Shown: one piece after another, positions 45,331 to 55,341 of the stretch
Position numbering within the stretch: position 1 is the first letter of the stretch
Layout of the letters: every line of letters begins with the position of its first letter
NCBI RefSeq assembly: GCF_001431535.1
Contig: NZ_LDJK01000043.1
Location: 49,374-113,373 of the forward strand
Length of the DNA: 64,000 nucleotides
Origin: Stenotrophomonas chelatiphaga
GTDB taxonomy: Bacteria > Pseudomonadota > Gammaproteobacteria > Xanthomonadales > Xanthomonadaceae
Direction: 5' to 3'
The notes under the pieces: generated by a model
The model's database searches: none
The model's input: the letters and a program-made list of their open reading frames with translations, nothing else
Told to the model about the DNA's origin: nothing
Made by a program: the position numbers and the translations under genes

Positions 45331-45858
45331 TCATACCCGCAGCGCGGGCGGCGCGTCCTCGCAGGCATCGTCGCCTGCCTCGGTACGACACTGTTGCAGC
45401 GCGCATTCGCCAGCGGCCTCGGCATCGTCCAGCGCGCTCAGGTCGAAGGTCGCCTCGTCCTCGCCCAGCACATACATCACCGGGTAGTCCCAGGCATCGT
45501 CCACGCGCACGCCCCGCACGAACAGGGTGCCTACGCCGCGCGGGCCCTGCACGCCGACCACCAGCCCGACTTCATGCCGCCCGTCGACGTGGGTCCGCAT
45601 GCTGCCGTAAGGCAGGCGCTCGGGCTGCAGGGGCTCGCCGAAGGCGCTGGCCACCTCGATGCTGCAGCCGGCCCGGCGCAGCGCTTCGCGCATCGGCGCG
45701 CTGTCATGTGCCCTCTCGCTCCAGCGCAGCAGGGCCCAGCCGATGCAGCCCCCCATCACGGCCAGGGCAGCCAGCACGCCCAGCGGGAGTGCCCAGCGCC
45801 AGTGGCGAGACCACCCGCCACGTGCAGCGTGCGGAGGAAGCGGCGGCGGTGGTTGCAT
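45331..45858 (-). CDS. Coa1-like membrane-anchored protein
   Basis: A 175-aa protein with a Pro-rich start, one transmembrane helix (WALPLGVLAALAVMGGCIGWALL), then a beta-rich domain: ALRRAGCSIEVASAFGEPLQ, VGLVVGVQGPRGVGTLFVRG and DAWDYPVMYVLGEDEATFDL. This follows the pattern of cytochrome oxidase assembly factor Coa1-type domains. The call is by pattern only. ATG 45858 has AAGGAG upstream. Acidic, Cys-containing C-terminus. Confidence 0.6.
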   Translation of the reverse strand: MQPPPPLPPHAARGGWSRHWRWALPLGVLAALAVMGGCIGWALLRWSERAHDSAPMREALRRAGCSIEVASAFGEPLQPERLPYGSMRTHVDGRHEVGLVVGVQGPRGVGTLFVRGVRVDDAWDYPVMYVLGEDEATFDLSALDDAEAAGECALQQCRTEAGDDACEDAPPALRV

Positions 45859-45892
45859 CAACGGGCTCCTTGCCAACAGCGGGGTCACGCGA

Positions 45893-48148
<2,256 letters not shown>

Positions 48149-48196
48149 CTAACCCGGCGCCGCCGCATGCGCGGAAGCACCGGCCAGGGTTCGCCG

Positions 48197-48886
48197 TCAG
48201 CGCTTGCCGAACAGGTGTTTGCGCTCCTCTTCGCTGAGCGGCTTGCCGGCATCCGGATTGACCTGCTGGCGCAGCGCGTAGGCGCGTTGGGTGGCCGGCC
48301 GCGCAGCGATTGCCTGGTGCCAGCGCTGCAGGTTCGGGAAGGCGGCGAAGTCCGGCGGCAGCTTGTCGTAGGCCCCGATCCACGGGTAGCTCGCCATGTC
48401 GGCGATGCTGTACGCGCTGCCGGCCAGCCATTCGTGTTCGGCCAGGCGCTTGTCCATCACCCCGTGCAGGCGGGTCACTTCATTGCCGTAGCGTTCGATG
48501 GCATACGGAAGCTTCTCCGGCGCATACACGTTGAAATGGCCCATCTGCCCGCTCATCGGGCCCAGCCCGGCCATCTGCCAGAACAGCCACTCCAGGGTTT
48601 CCACGCGCTCGCGCGGGTCGCTGGACAGGAACTTTCCGGTTTTTTCGGCCAGGTACAACAGGATCGCACCGGACTCGAACACGCTCAGCGGCGCGCCACC
48701 ACCGGCCGGGGTCGGGTCGACGATCGCCGGCATCTTGTTGTTGGGCGATATGGCCAGGAACTCCGGCTTGAACTGGTCGCCGGTGCCGATGTTGACCGGA
48801 TGGATGCGGTACTCCAGCCCGGCTTCTTCCAGGAACAGGGTTACCTTGTGGCCATTCGGGGTGGGCCAGTAATACAGATCGATCAT
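48197..48886 (-). CDS. Glutathione S-transferase family protein (YfcG/Ure2-like)
   Basis: A 229-aa protein with an N-terminal thioredoxin-like GST domain ([47 protein letters not shown] with the Glu-Ser glutathione contact) and an all-helical C-terminal domain. The TPNG start is the YfcG-type (nu class) signature; those proteins bind two glutathiones and act as disulfide reductases. Cytoplasmic. Stands alone, divergent from the YqhA-like gene. Confidence 0.92.
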   Translation of the reverse strand: MIDLYYWPTPNGHKVTLFLEEAGLEYRIHPVNIGTGDQFKPEFLAISPNNKMPAIVDPTPAGGGAPLSVFESGAILLYLAEKTGKFLSSDPRERVETLEWLFWQMAGLGPMSGQMGHFNVYAPEKLPYAIERYGNEVTRLHGVMDKRLAEHEWLAGSAYSIADMASYPWIGAYDKLPPDFAAFPNLQRWHQAIAARPATQRAYALRQQVNPDAGKPLSEEERKHLFGKR

Positions 48887-48986
48887 GGCGGGTCACTCAG
48901 CGGGGATGTGCTGCGAGTGTAGTAGGTGGACCGGCTTGGCACTGTCTCATTGGACCAGTACTCTGCGCCCTCTCCTGCAACGCAGC

Positions 48987-49610
48987 ATGCCGTCCATGAC
49001 CCCTCAGCACCGCCCCAATCCCCTGTCCACCCTGATCTTCGCCTCGCGCTGGCTGCAGCTGCCGCTGTACCTGGGCCTGATCGTCGCCCAGGGCGTCTAC
49101 GTCTACCTGTTCGGCAAGGAGCTGTGGCACCTGATCATGGACGCCAGCAGCCTGGGCGAACAGCAGATCATGCTGATCGTGCTGGGGCTGATCGACGTGG
49201 TGATGATCTCCAACCTGCTGGTGATGGTGATCGTCGGTGGCTATGAAACCTTCGTCTCGCGGCTGCGCCTGGAAGGCCACCCGGACCAGCCGGAATGGCT
49301 GAGCCACGTCAACGCCAGCGTGTTGAAGGTGAAGCTGGCGTTGTCGATCATCGGCATTTCCTCGATCCACCTGCTGAAGACCTTCATCGCCGCCGGGGCG
49401 CTGGATGGCCTGCCGCTGTGCCCGCCGGAACTGATGAACGCCGCTGCCTCGGCCGCCAATGCCGGCGCCGCCAAGTGCGCCACGCTGACCTCCACCGGAG
49501 TGTTGTGGCAGACCATCATCCACGCCGTATTCATCCTGTCGGCGATCGGCATCGCCTGGACCGACAAGCTGATGAACAGCGGCAGCGGTGGGTCCCGCGA
49601 CGCGCATTGA
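48987..49610 (+). CDS. YqhA-like (UPF0114) membrane protein
   Basis: A 207-aa protein with four hydrophobic segments: [71 protein letters not shown] and [23 protein letters not shown]. These are the UPF0114/TIGR00645 family features. Inner-membrane protein of unknown function. ATG 48987 (or 48996). A GC-rich hairpin GGCAGGGGC/GCCCCTGCC follows the stop (49617-49643). Confidence 0.9.
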   Translation: MPSMTPQHRPNPLSTLIFASRWLQLPLYLGLIVAQGVYVYLFGKELWHLIMDASSLGEQQIMLIVLGLIDVVMISNLLVMVIVGGYETFVSRLRLEGHPDQPEWLSHVNASVLKVKLALSIIGISSIHLLKTFIAAGALDGLPLCPPELMNAAASAANAGAAKCATLTSTGVLWQTIIHAVFILSAIGIAWTDKLMNSGSGGSRDAH

Positions 49611-49772
49611 CTGATCGGCAGGGGCGGCGCGGCTGCCCCTGCCCCTTCACCCGCGCGGGATGCTAGATTGCACTGCTGACAGTATCTGCCTACGGCGTCG
49701 GGAAACGCCGCAGGCTCGTGCCTGGGACCATTGCCAGGTCTTTCGTATCGTCGTATTCAAGGGGGAAACAGG

Positions 49773-50810
49773 ATGTCGTACGTCAGGAAATCCGTCATTG
49801 TCCGTGCGCGCCTGCTGGCGCCCGCCGTCCTGCTGATCGGCCTTGCCGCCTGTTCAGGCAAGGACGAAACCGCCGCACCCGCCGCCGATGCAAAGCCTGC
49901 CGCCGCCTCGCCGGCCGCCACCGCGCCTGCCGCCGAACCGGCCGTGTCCAGCAAGGTGCAGGCCATGGGCAGCGAAGAGCTGCGCGAATCGGCCAGCCAG
50001 GCGCTGCGCGACAACCGCATGTACGCCCCCGCCGGCGACAACGCCATCGAGTACTACCTGGCCCTGCGTGACAAGACGCCGGACGATGCGTCGGTGAAGA
50101 GCGCGCTGACCGACCTGCTGCCGTACACGCTGATCGCCGCCGAGCAGAACATGGCGCGCGAGGATTTCGAGGAAGGCCAGCGCCTGATCGCGCTGATCGA
50201 AAAAGTGGACCCGAAGGCGCCGGCGCTGCCGCGCCTGAAGCAGGGCATCACCCGCGGCGTGGAAGTGGCCGCGCTGCGTACCACCGAAGAGACCGAGCGG
50301 GTCAAGCGCGAAGCCGAAGCCAAGACCAAGCAGCTGGCCGAACAGCAGAAGCTGGCCGAACAGCGCACCCGCGAAGCCGCCGCGGCCCAGCAGATCGCCG
50401 CGCAGCAGGCAGCTGCCGCGCCCGCAGCCGCCGCGCCCGCCCCGGCCGCGCAGGATGCCGAACGCCAGGCCGCCGCCCGCCGTGAAGCCGAACAGCGCCA
50501 GCAGCAGGCCGCCGCACAGGCCGCCGCGGCTGCCGCCGCACGCCAGACCGCAGCGCCGAGCCTGCGTCCGGTCAGCACGCCGGCCCCGCGCTACCCGGCC
50601 GACGCGCTGCGTTCGAATACCTCCGGGGAAGTGCTGGTGGAAATCACCGTCGGTACCGACGGTTCAGTCACCAACGCCCGCGTGCTGCGCGCCACGCCGG
50701 CCCGCACCTTCGACCGCGAAGCGCTGGCCGCCGTGAAGCGCTGGCGCTTCGAGCCGGTCGCCGCACCGGTCACCACCCGCCGCACGCTGGCCTTCAGCCC
50801 CGGCGGCTGA
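49773..50810 (+). CDS. TonB C-terminal domain lipoprotein
   Basis: A 345-aa protein with a lipobox (LLIGLAAC, Cys about 27), an Ala/Pro-rich spacer, a helical part, and a long coiled-coil-like Ala/Gln/Glu-rich stretch (residues about 180-275), then a TonB-type C-terminal domain: PRYPADALRSNTSGEVLVEI, VTNARVLRATPARTFD and WRFEP. Unlike classical TonB it is lipid-anchored rather than having an N-terminal helix with an ExbB/ExbD contact motif. It may link the envelope to outer-membrane partners. ATG 49773 follows GGGGGAAACAGG. Its stop abuts the transposase cassette. Confidence 0.86.
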   Translation: MSYVRKSVIVRARLLAPAVLLIGLAACSGKDETAAPAADAKPAAASPAATAPAAEPAVSSKVQAMGSEELRESASQALRDNRMYAPAGDNAIEYYLALRDKTPDDASVKSALTDLLPYTLIAAEQNMAREDFEEGQRLIALIEKVDPKAPALPRLKQGITRGVEVAALRTTEETERVKREAEAKTKQLAEQQKLAEQRTREAAAAQQIAAQQAAAAPAAAAPAPAAQDAERQAAARREAEQRQQQAAAQAAAAAAARQTAAPSLRPVSTPAPRYPADALRSNTSGEVLVEITVGTDGSVTNARVLRATPARTFDREALAAVKRWRFEPVAAPVTTRRTLAFSPGG

Positions 50811-51716
50811 AAAAAGGGGACGGAGGGGATTAAGTCGTAATCCCCCCCTTCTGGTGCAGCGCGTGCCATGCCGCGATGGCGTGGTACGCGTTGGCCTGAT
50901 GGCATCAGGCAGCAGCGACCCGCACGCTGGATTTCCACCCTGCCGTGGAGACCCGCGCCATGCCCCGCCGCGCCCGCCTGCTGTTGCCCGGCCTGCCTTT
51001 CCACGTCGTCCAGCGCGGCGTCAACAAAGGCGCGATCTTTGCCGATGACGTCGATCGCGACCACTTCCTGCGCGTGCTGCACAAGGCATTCGTCAAACAT
51101 GACGTCGCCCTGCATGCCTATGTGCTGATGGACAACCACGTGCATCTGCTGGCCACGCCGGTGGTCCCCTGCGGGCTGGCATCTGCGATGCGTGCGCTCG
51201 GGACCGCGTATGTTCAGGCGTTCAACCAGCGCCACGGGCGCTCCGGCCCGCTCTGGCAGGGCCGCTACCATTCCAGCCTGGTCGACAACGACGCCTATCT
51301 GCTGGCGGTTCACCGCTACATCGAGCTCAACCCGGTGCGTGCCGGCCTGGTGTCCCCTCCGGAGCAGGCACGGTGGTCCAGCGTGCACGGCACCCTTGGC
51401 CTGCGTCGGGATCCCCTGCTGACCCCGCATGCCGCACTGCTGATGCTGGGCACGACGCCCGCCAGACGCAGCGCCCGCTACCGCGCCTTCCTGCAGGATC
51501 GCCGTGCTGCCGACAGGGAGTCCGCAGGCATCAGGGAACACGGCAGGACGCAGTGCCCGCTTGGCGGCGCCCGGTTCCTGCAGATGCTGGCCGAGACACT
51601 GGGGCGTCCGGTGACCCCACGTGCGCGGGGGCGTCCGCGCAAGACGGGCGAAGAGACGTCATGAGGGGACGGGGGGGCAAGCCGAAAACGACTTAATCCC
51701 CTCCGTCCCCTTTTTT
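50811..51716 (+). mobile_element. RAYT cassette with perfect 22-nt inverted arms
   Basis: Left end: five A and the 22-nt arm beginning GGGGACGGAGGG (50816-50837). Right end: its exact reverse complement (51689-51710) followed by six T. Inside lies one transposase gene. A further copy of the arm head (GGGGACGGGGGG) starts right after the transposase stop at 51665, and GAAAACGACTT at the right end matches, inverted, the AAGTCGTTTTC of the copy at 43354. The cassette starts one base after one convergent stop codon and ends two bases before the other. Confidence 0.9.
50960..51664 (+). CDS. REP-associated tyrosine transposase (RAYT)
   Basis: A 234-aa Y1-type HUH transposase: PGLPFHVVQRGVNKGAIF at the start, the HUH motif MDNHVHLL, the catalytic-Tyr helix region ALGTAYVQAFNQRHGRSGPL, then GRYHSSLVDNDAYLL and RYIELNPVRAGL. 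RAYTs mobilise or maintain REP palindromes by single-strand cleavage; they are usually single-copy and domesticated. ATG 50960 preferred over GTG 50945. It lies inside an inverted-repeat cassette. Confidence 0.93.
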   Translation: MPRRARLLLPGLPFHVVQRGVNKGAIFADDVDRDHFLRVLHKAFVKHDVALHAYVLMDNHVHLLATPVVPCGLASAMRALGTAYVQAFNQRHGRSGPLWQGRYHSSLVDNDAYLLAVHRYIELNPVRAGLVSPPEQARWSSVHGTLGLRRDPLLTPHAALLMLGTTPARRSARYRAFLQDRRAADRESAGIREHGRTQCPLGGARFLQMLAETLGRPVTPRARGRPRKTGEETS

Positions 51717-51717
51717 G

Positions 51718-52902
51718 TCAGCCGGAGATCGCGAGGCGTTCCTGGCGGTAGCGGTGGATCGCGGCGTACCACAGCAGGGCGGCCAGGCCGAGGTTGGCGC
51801 CGAGGTAGATCACCCAGATGGTCGGGCTGATGTGCTCGTGGCGGATCACCTTCAACAGCATCTGGTTCTGCGACAGGAACGGGATGGCGTACTGCCACAC
51901 CACGCTCTTCAGCGGATACACCAGCAGCGCGTAGCTGGGCAGCATCGGCAGCAGCATCAGCCAGGTCATGTGGCTCTGGGCCTCCTTCATGCTCTTGGAC
52001 GCGGCCGACAGGAAGGTCAGCAGCGAAGTGCCGATCAGCAGCATCGGCAGCATCACCAGCAGCATCTGCAGCATCGAACCCAGGCCCATGTTGAGCTGGC
52101 GGCCGACGCTGCTGTCCGACAGCTGCGCGCTGATCTTGAACGCCACCAGGGTCAGCACCAGCGAGGCGATGCCCACCGCGCAGGCAGCGGCGATCTTGCC
52201 GCTGACGATCGCGCTGCGCTTGGCCGGGGTAGCCAGCAGCGGTTCCAGCGACTGCCGTTCGCGCTCGCCGGCGGTGGTGTCCATCACCAGGTAGGCACCG
52301 CCCAGGAACGAGGTGATGGTCAGCAGCAGCGGCAGCAGCATCGACAGCATCATGCCCTGCTTGGCCTCGGCCGAGGCCAGGTCCTGGGTCGCCACGTCCA
52401 GCGGACGGGCGACCTGCGCATCAATGCCGCGTGCCATCAACCGCAACGAACCGACCTGGCCGTTGTAGGTCTGCAGGGCCGCCTTCAACCGTGCGGTGGG
52501 CACGTCGGCGGCGCGCCGGGTGCTGTCCTGCAGGATCTCCACCAGCGCCGGCCGGCCGTCGCGCCAGCGTTCGTCGAAGGCCTCGCTGATGCGCAGTGCC
52601 ACGTCGATGCGCTGGTCACTGATCGCCTGGTTGAGGTCCTTCGGGGCGGTGGTCGCGTTGAGGCCCTGCGCGGCCAGAAAGCGCACCAGGTTGGGTGCGT
52701 TTTCCGCGCCGATGGTCGGGATTTCCAGCGGCTGTTCGATCTGTGACTTGACCCGGCTTTCGGCCAGCTTGCCCATGCCCAGGATCAGGATCGGATACAG
52801 CAGCGGCCCCATCAGCAGGGTCAGCGCCAGGGTGCGGCGGTCACGCGAGAGGTCGCGCAGTTCCTTGCGCATCACGGTGAACAACGTGGACATGATGCTC
52901 AT
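51718..52902 (-). CDS. ABC-2-type permease (NatB-like)
   Basis: A 394-aa protein with an N-terminal helix (ALTLLMGPLLYPILILGMG), an extracytoplasmic domain of about 150 residues, and about five C-terminal helices including LLPLLLTITSFLGGAYLVMDTTAGERERQSLEPLLATPAKR. This is the NatB/YhfJ-type layout. With the ATPase encoded upstream (four-base overlap) it would form an exporter; Na+ export is known for Bacillus NatAB, but the substrate here is not evident. Its stop abuts the RAYT cassette. Confidence 0.87.
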   Translation of the reverse strand: MSIMSTLFTVMRKELRDLSRDRRTLALTLLMGPLLYPILILGMGKLAESRVKSQIEQPLEIPTIGAENAPNLVRFLAAQGLNATTAPKDLNQAISDQRIDVALRISEAFDERWRDGRPALVEILQDSTRRAADVPTARLKAALQTYNGQVGSLRLMARGIDAQVARPLDVATQDLASAEAKQGMMLSMLLPLLLTITSFLGGAYLVMDTTAGERERQSLEPLLATPAKRSAIVSGKIAAACAVGIASLVLTLVAFKISAQLSDSSVGRQLNMGLGSMLQMLLVMLPMLLIGTSLLTFLSAASKSMKEAQSHMTWLMLLPMLPSYALLVYPLKSVVWQYAIPFLSQNQMLLKVIRHEHISPTIWVIYLGANLGLAALLWYAAIHRYRQERLAISG

Positions 52903-53645
52903 GCGTGCAGGCCCTCTTCGGTGCCGATCAGTTTGACGAAGGCGTCTTCGAGGTTGTTCTCACCGGCCTGCTCGCGCAGTTCATCGGCGCTGCCGGCGGC
53001 CATCACCGTGCCCTTGGCGACGATCACGATGTGGTCACACAGCGCGGCGACCTCCTGCATGATGTGGCTGGAGAAGATCACGCAGCGGCCTTCGTCACGC
53101 AGGCCATGCAGGAAGCGGCGCATGGCGCGGGTGGTCATCACGTCCAGGCCGTTGGTCGGCTCGTCCAGGATCACGTTGCGCGGGTCATGTACCAGCGCGC
53201 GGGCGATGGCAGTCTTGGTGCGCTGGCCCTGCGAAAAGCCATCGGTCTGCCGGTCCAGGATGTCGGCCATGTCCAGCGCGCGCGACAGTGCCTCGGTGCG
53301 CTGGGCGATGGTCCCGGCGTCCAGCCCGTGCAGTTCGCCGAAGTAGGCGATGTTCTCGCGCGCGGTAAGCCGCTTGTAGACACCACGCGCATCAGGCAGC
53401 ACGCCCAGCCGGCGGCGTACTTCGGTGGCGTCGACGTTCGCGTCGATGCCATCCACGGTGACCCGACCCTGGTCCGGGCTCATCAGCGTGTACAGCATGC
53501 GCATGGTGGTGGTCTTGCCGGCCCCGTTCGGTCCGAGCAGGCCGGTGATGCGACCATCCTCGGCACGGAAGCTGACGTCCTGCACCGCCTGGATGCGGCC
53601 GGTCTTGGTGTTGAATGCCTTGTGCAGGCCCTCTGCGACGATCAT
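52899..53645 (-). CDS. ABC transporter ATP-binding protein (NatA-like)
   Basis: A 248-aa ATPase: Walker A GLLGPNGAGKTTTMR, the Q-loop region LYTLMSPDQGRV, signature FSQGQRTKTAIARALVHDP and Walker B NVILDEPTNGLD. The ABC signature is SQGQR rather than LSGGQ. ATG 53645 overlaps the hydrolase stop as ATGA, and its TGA overlaps the permease ATG, so the three genes form one operon. NatA-type by similarity and partner. Confidence 0.92.
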   Translation of the reverse strand: MIVAEGLHKAFNTKTGRIQAVQDVSFRAEDGRITGLLGPNGAGKTTTMRMLYTLMSPDQGRVTVDGIDANVDATEVRRRLGVLPDARGVYKRLTARENIAYFGELHGLDAGTIAQRTEALSRALDMADILDRQTDGFSQGQRTKTAIARALVHDPRNVILDEPTNGLDVMTTRAMRRFLHGLRDEGRCVIFSSHIMQEVAALCDHIVIVAKGTVMAAGSADELREQAGENNLEDAFVKLIGTEEGLHA

Positions 53646-55156
53646 GGTTCCCATCCGTTGAACGAGGTGAACGCCGGCACGTGGCTCAGCGAATCCAGGC
53701 AGCTGGCATCCACTGCCTTGGCGTCTGCGGTGTCGATGTACTGGCCCAGCACGCGCGGCATGCAGCCGGCGTTGATGCTGCCGTGGCCCTGCCCGCGGGT
53801 GACGATGTGGCGACCATTGGGCAGGCCCTTCAGCACCTGCTCGGCGTAGCGCGGCGGGGTCACCGGATCCAGTTCACCGGACAGCAGCAATACCGGCAAG
53901 TCGCTCTTCAGCGGCGTGGCGGCGTCGGCGGCGGCCGTGTCGTGCGGCCACACCGCGCAGGCGGAAAAGAACATCTGCGCCACGTGCGGGCCCAGCAGGC
54001 GGTCGCTCTGCGGGGCCGGCTGGAAGCGCGGTGCATCTTCGCTGCAGATCACCGACCACTGCATGCCCCGGCTGATCTGCAGGTCCATCGCACGCGATGC
54101 GTTGCGGGTCAGCGCCGCGAGCGGACCGTAGCGTCCCTGCGCGGCTTCATCCAGCACCACCGGCAGCAGCGAGGACAACTCGGGAATGTAGGAGAAGGCA
54201 AAGATCAGCCCCAGCACGTCGTCCGGCTTGAGCACGTCCTGGCGGGCCTGCGCGGTGGCCGGATCGCGGTAGTCGACCGTCACCGGCGCGGCGGCCAGGG
54301 TGTCCAGCACGCTGCGCAGCTGGGTACGGGTGTTGACCGGGAACCGCTTGGCGCAGGCCGCATCCTTGATGCACTGCGCGGACTGCAGGATGATCGCGTC
54401 TTCGAAGGTGTTGGCGAAGTCACCGCCGACCACCAGATCGTTCGGCACCACCCCGTCGATCACCACGCTGCGCACGTGCTGCGGATAGCGCGCGACATAG
54501 CGCTGGGCGACGCGGGTTCCGTAGGAACCGCCGACCAGGTTGAGCTGCCCGGCACCGAGCGCCTTGCGCACGGCGTCCAGGTCATCGATGGCCTGCGAGG
54601 TGGTGTAGAAGCGCGGATCCGCACGGCCTTCCAGCGACTTGGCGCACTGGGCGGCGTAGCCCTGGACATACGCTTCGGTCGGATCGGCGTGCTCGTCCAT
54701 CGGCAGCTCCTTGCCGTCCGGGCTGAGGCAGCTCAGCGGATTGGAACCGCCGGTGCCACGCTGGTCGATCAGGAAGATGTCGCGCTGCTTGCGCACCTGG
54801 CGCAGCGCGGTGCTGACCTGCAGCGCCACGTCGCTGGCCGCCTGGCCGGGACCGCCGGCCAGGAAGAACACCGGGTCCGGCAGGCCCGTGCCCCCGTTGT
54901 CCGCATCCAGCCAGGCAATGCGCAGGTCGATCTTCCGGCCTTCCGGCGCGGCGGGGTTTTCCGGCACGCTGAAGGTGCCGCACAACGCTTCGACATTCGC
55001 CGCAGCGACCGCGCCGGTCAGCGTGCAGGGCTTGAATTCGATCTGCCCGTAGTGGCGCCCGCTGACCCCGCCTTCGCTTGCCGAAGGTGGCGCACTGCAC
55101 GCAGCACACAGGACACTGGCCAACAGCCCGGCCAGTTTCAGGTGGTTTCTGGACAT
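53642..55156 (-). CDS. Alpha/beta-hydrolase (tripeptidyl-aminopeptidase-type) lipoprotein
   Basis: A 504-aa protein with a lipobox (LLASVLCAAC, Cys about 20). N-terminal LPDPVFFLAGGPGQAASD and DIFLIDQRGTGGSNPLSC, nucleophile in VGGSYGTRVAQRY, late Asp in LSGELDPVTPP and His in TRGQGHGSI. The fold and cap match the prolyl/tripeptidyl-aminopeptidase group. Probably cleaves peptides in the periplasm. It leads an operon with the NatAB-type exporter, perhaps linking peptide processing and export. Confidence 0.87.
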   Translation of the reverse strand: MSRNHLKLAGLLASVLCAACSAPPSASEGGVSGRHYGQIEFKPCTLTGAVAAANVEALCGTFSVPENPAAPEGRKIDLRIAWLDADNGGTGLPDPVFFLAGGPGQAASDVALQVSTALRQVRKQRDIFLIDQRGTGGSNPLSCLSPDGKELPMDEHADPTEAYVQGYAAQCAKSLEGRADPRFYTTSQAIDDLDAVRKALGAGQLNLVGGSYGTRVAQRYVARYPQHVRSVVIDGVVPNDLVVGGDFANTFEDAIILQSAQCIKDAACAKRFPVNTRTQLRSVLDTLAAAPVTVDYRDPATAQARQDVLKPDDVLGLIFAFSYIPELSSLLPVVLDEAAQGRYGPLAALTRNASRAMDLQISRGMQWSVICSEDAPRFQPAPQSDRLLGPHVAQMFFSACAVWPHDTAAADAATPLKSDLPVLLLSGELDPVTPPRYAEQVLKGLPNGRHIVTRGQGHGSINAGCMPRVLGQYIDTADAKAVDASCLDSLSHVPAFTSFNGWEP

Positions 55157-55341
55157 CTTCCTTGCTTCCCCTTGCTGATGGTCATGCGACAAGGACGAAG
55201 CCCCCGCGCGGATGTGACCAACGGTACACCGAAGAAAGGCAGCCGTGCGATCCGTCCTCCGGCCATCGCCGCACCGGCTCGGCCAGCACAGGGGCCGGTG
55301 CAGAGGCAGACCAGGGACGAACGGACACGATTGAACCAAGG

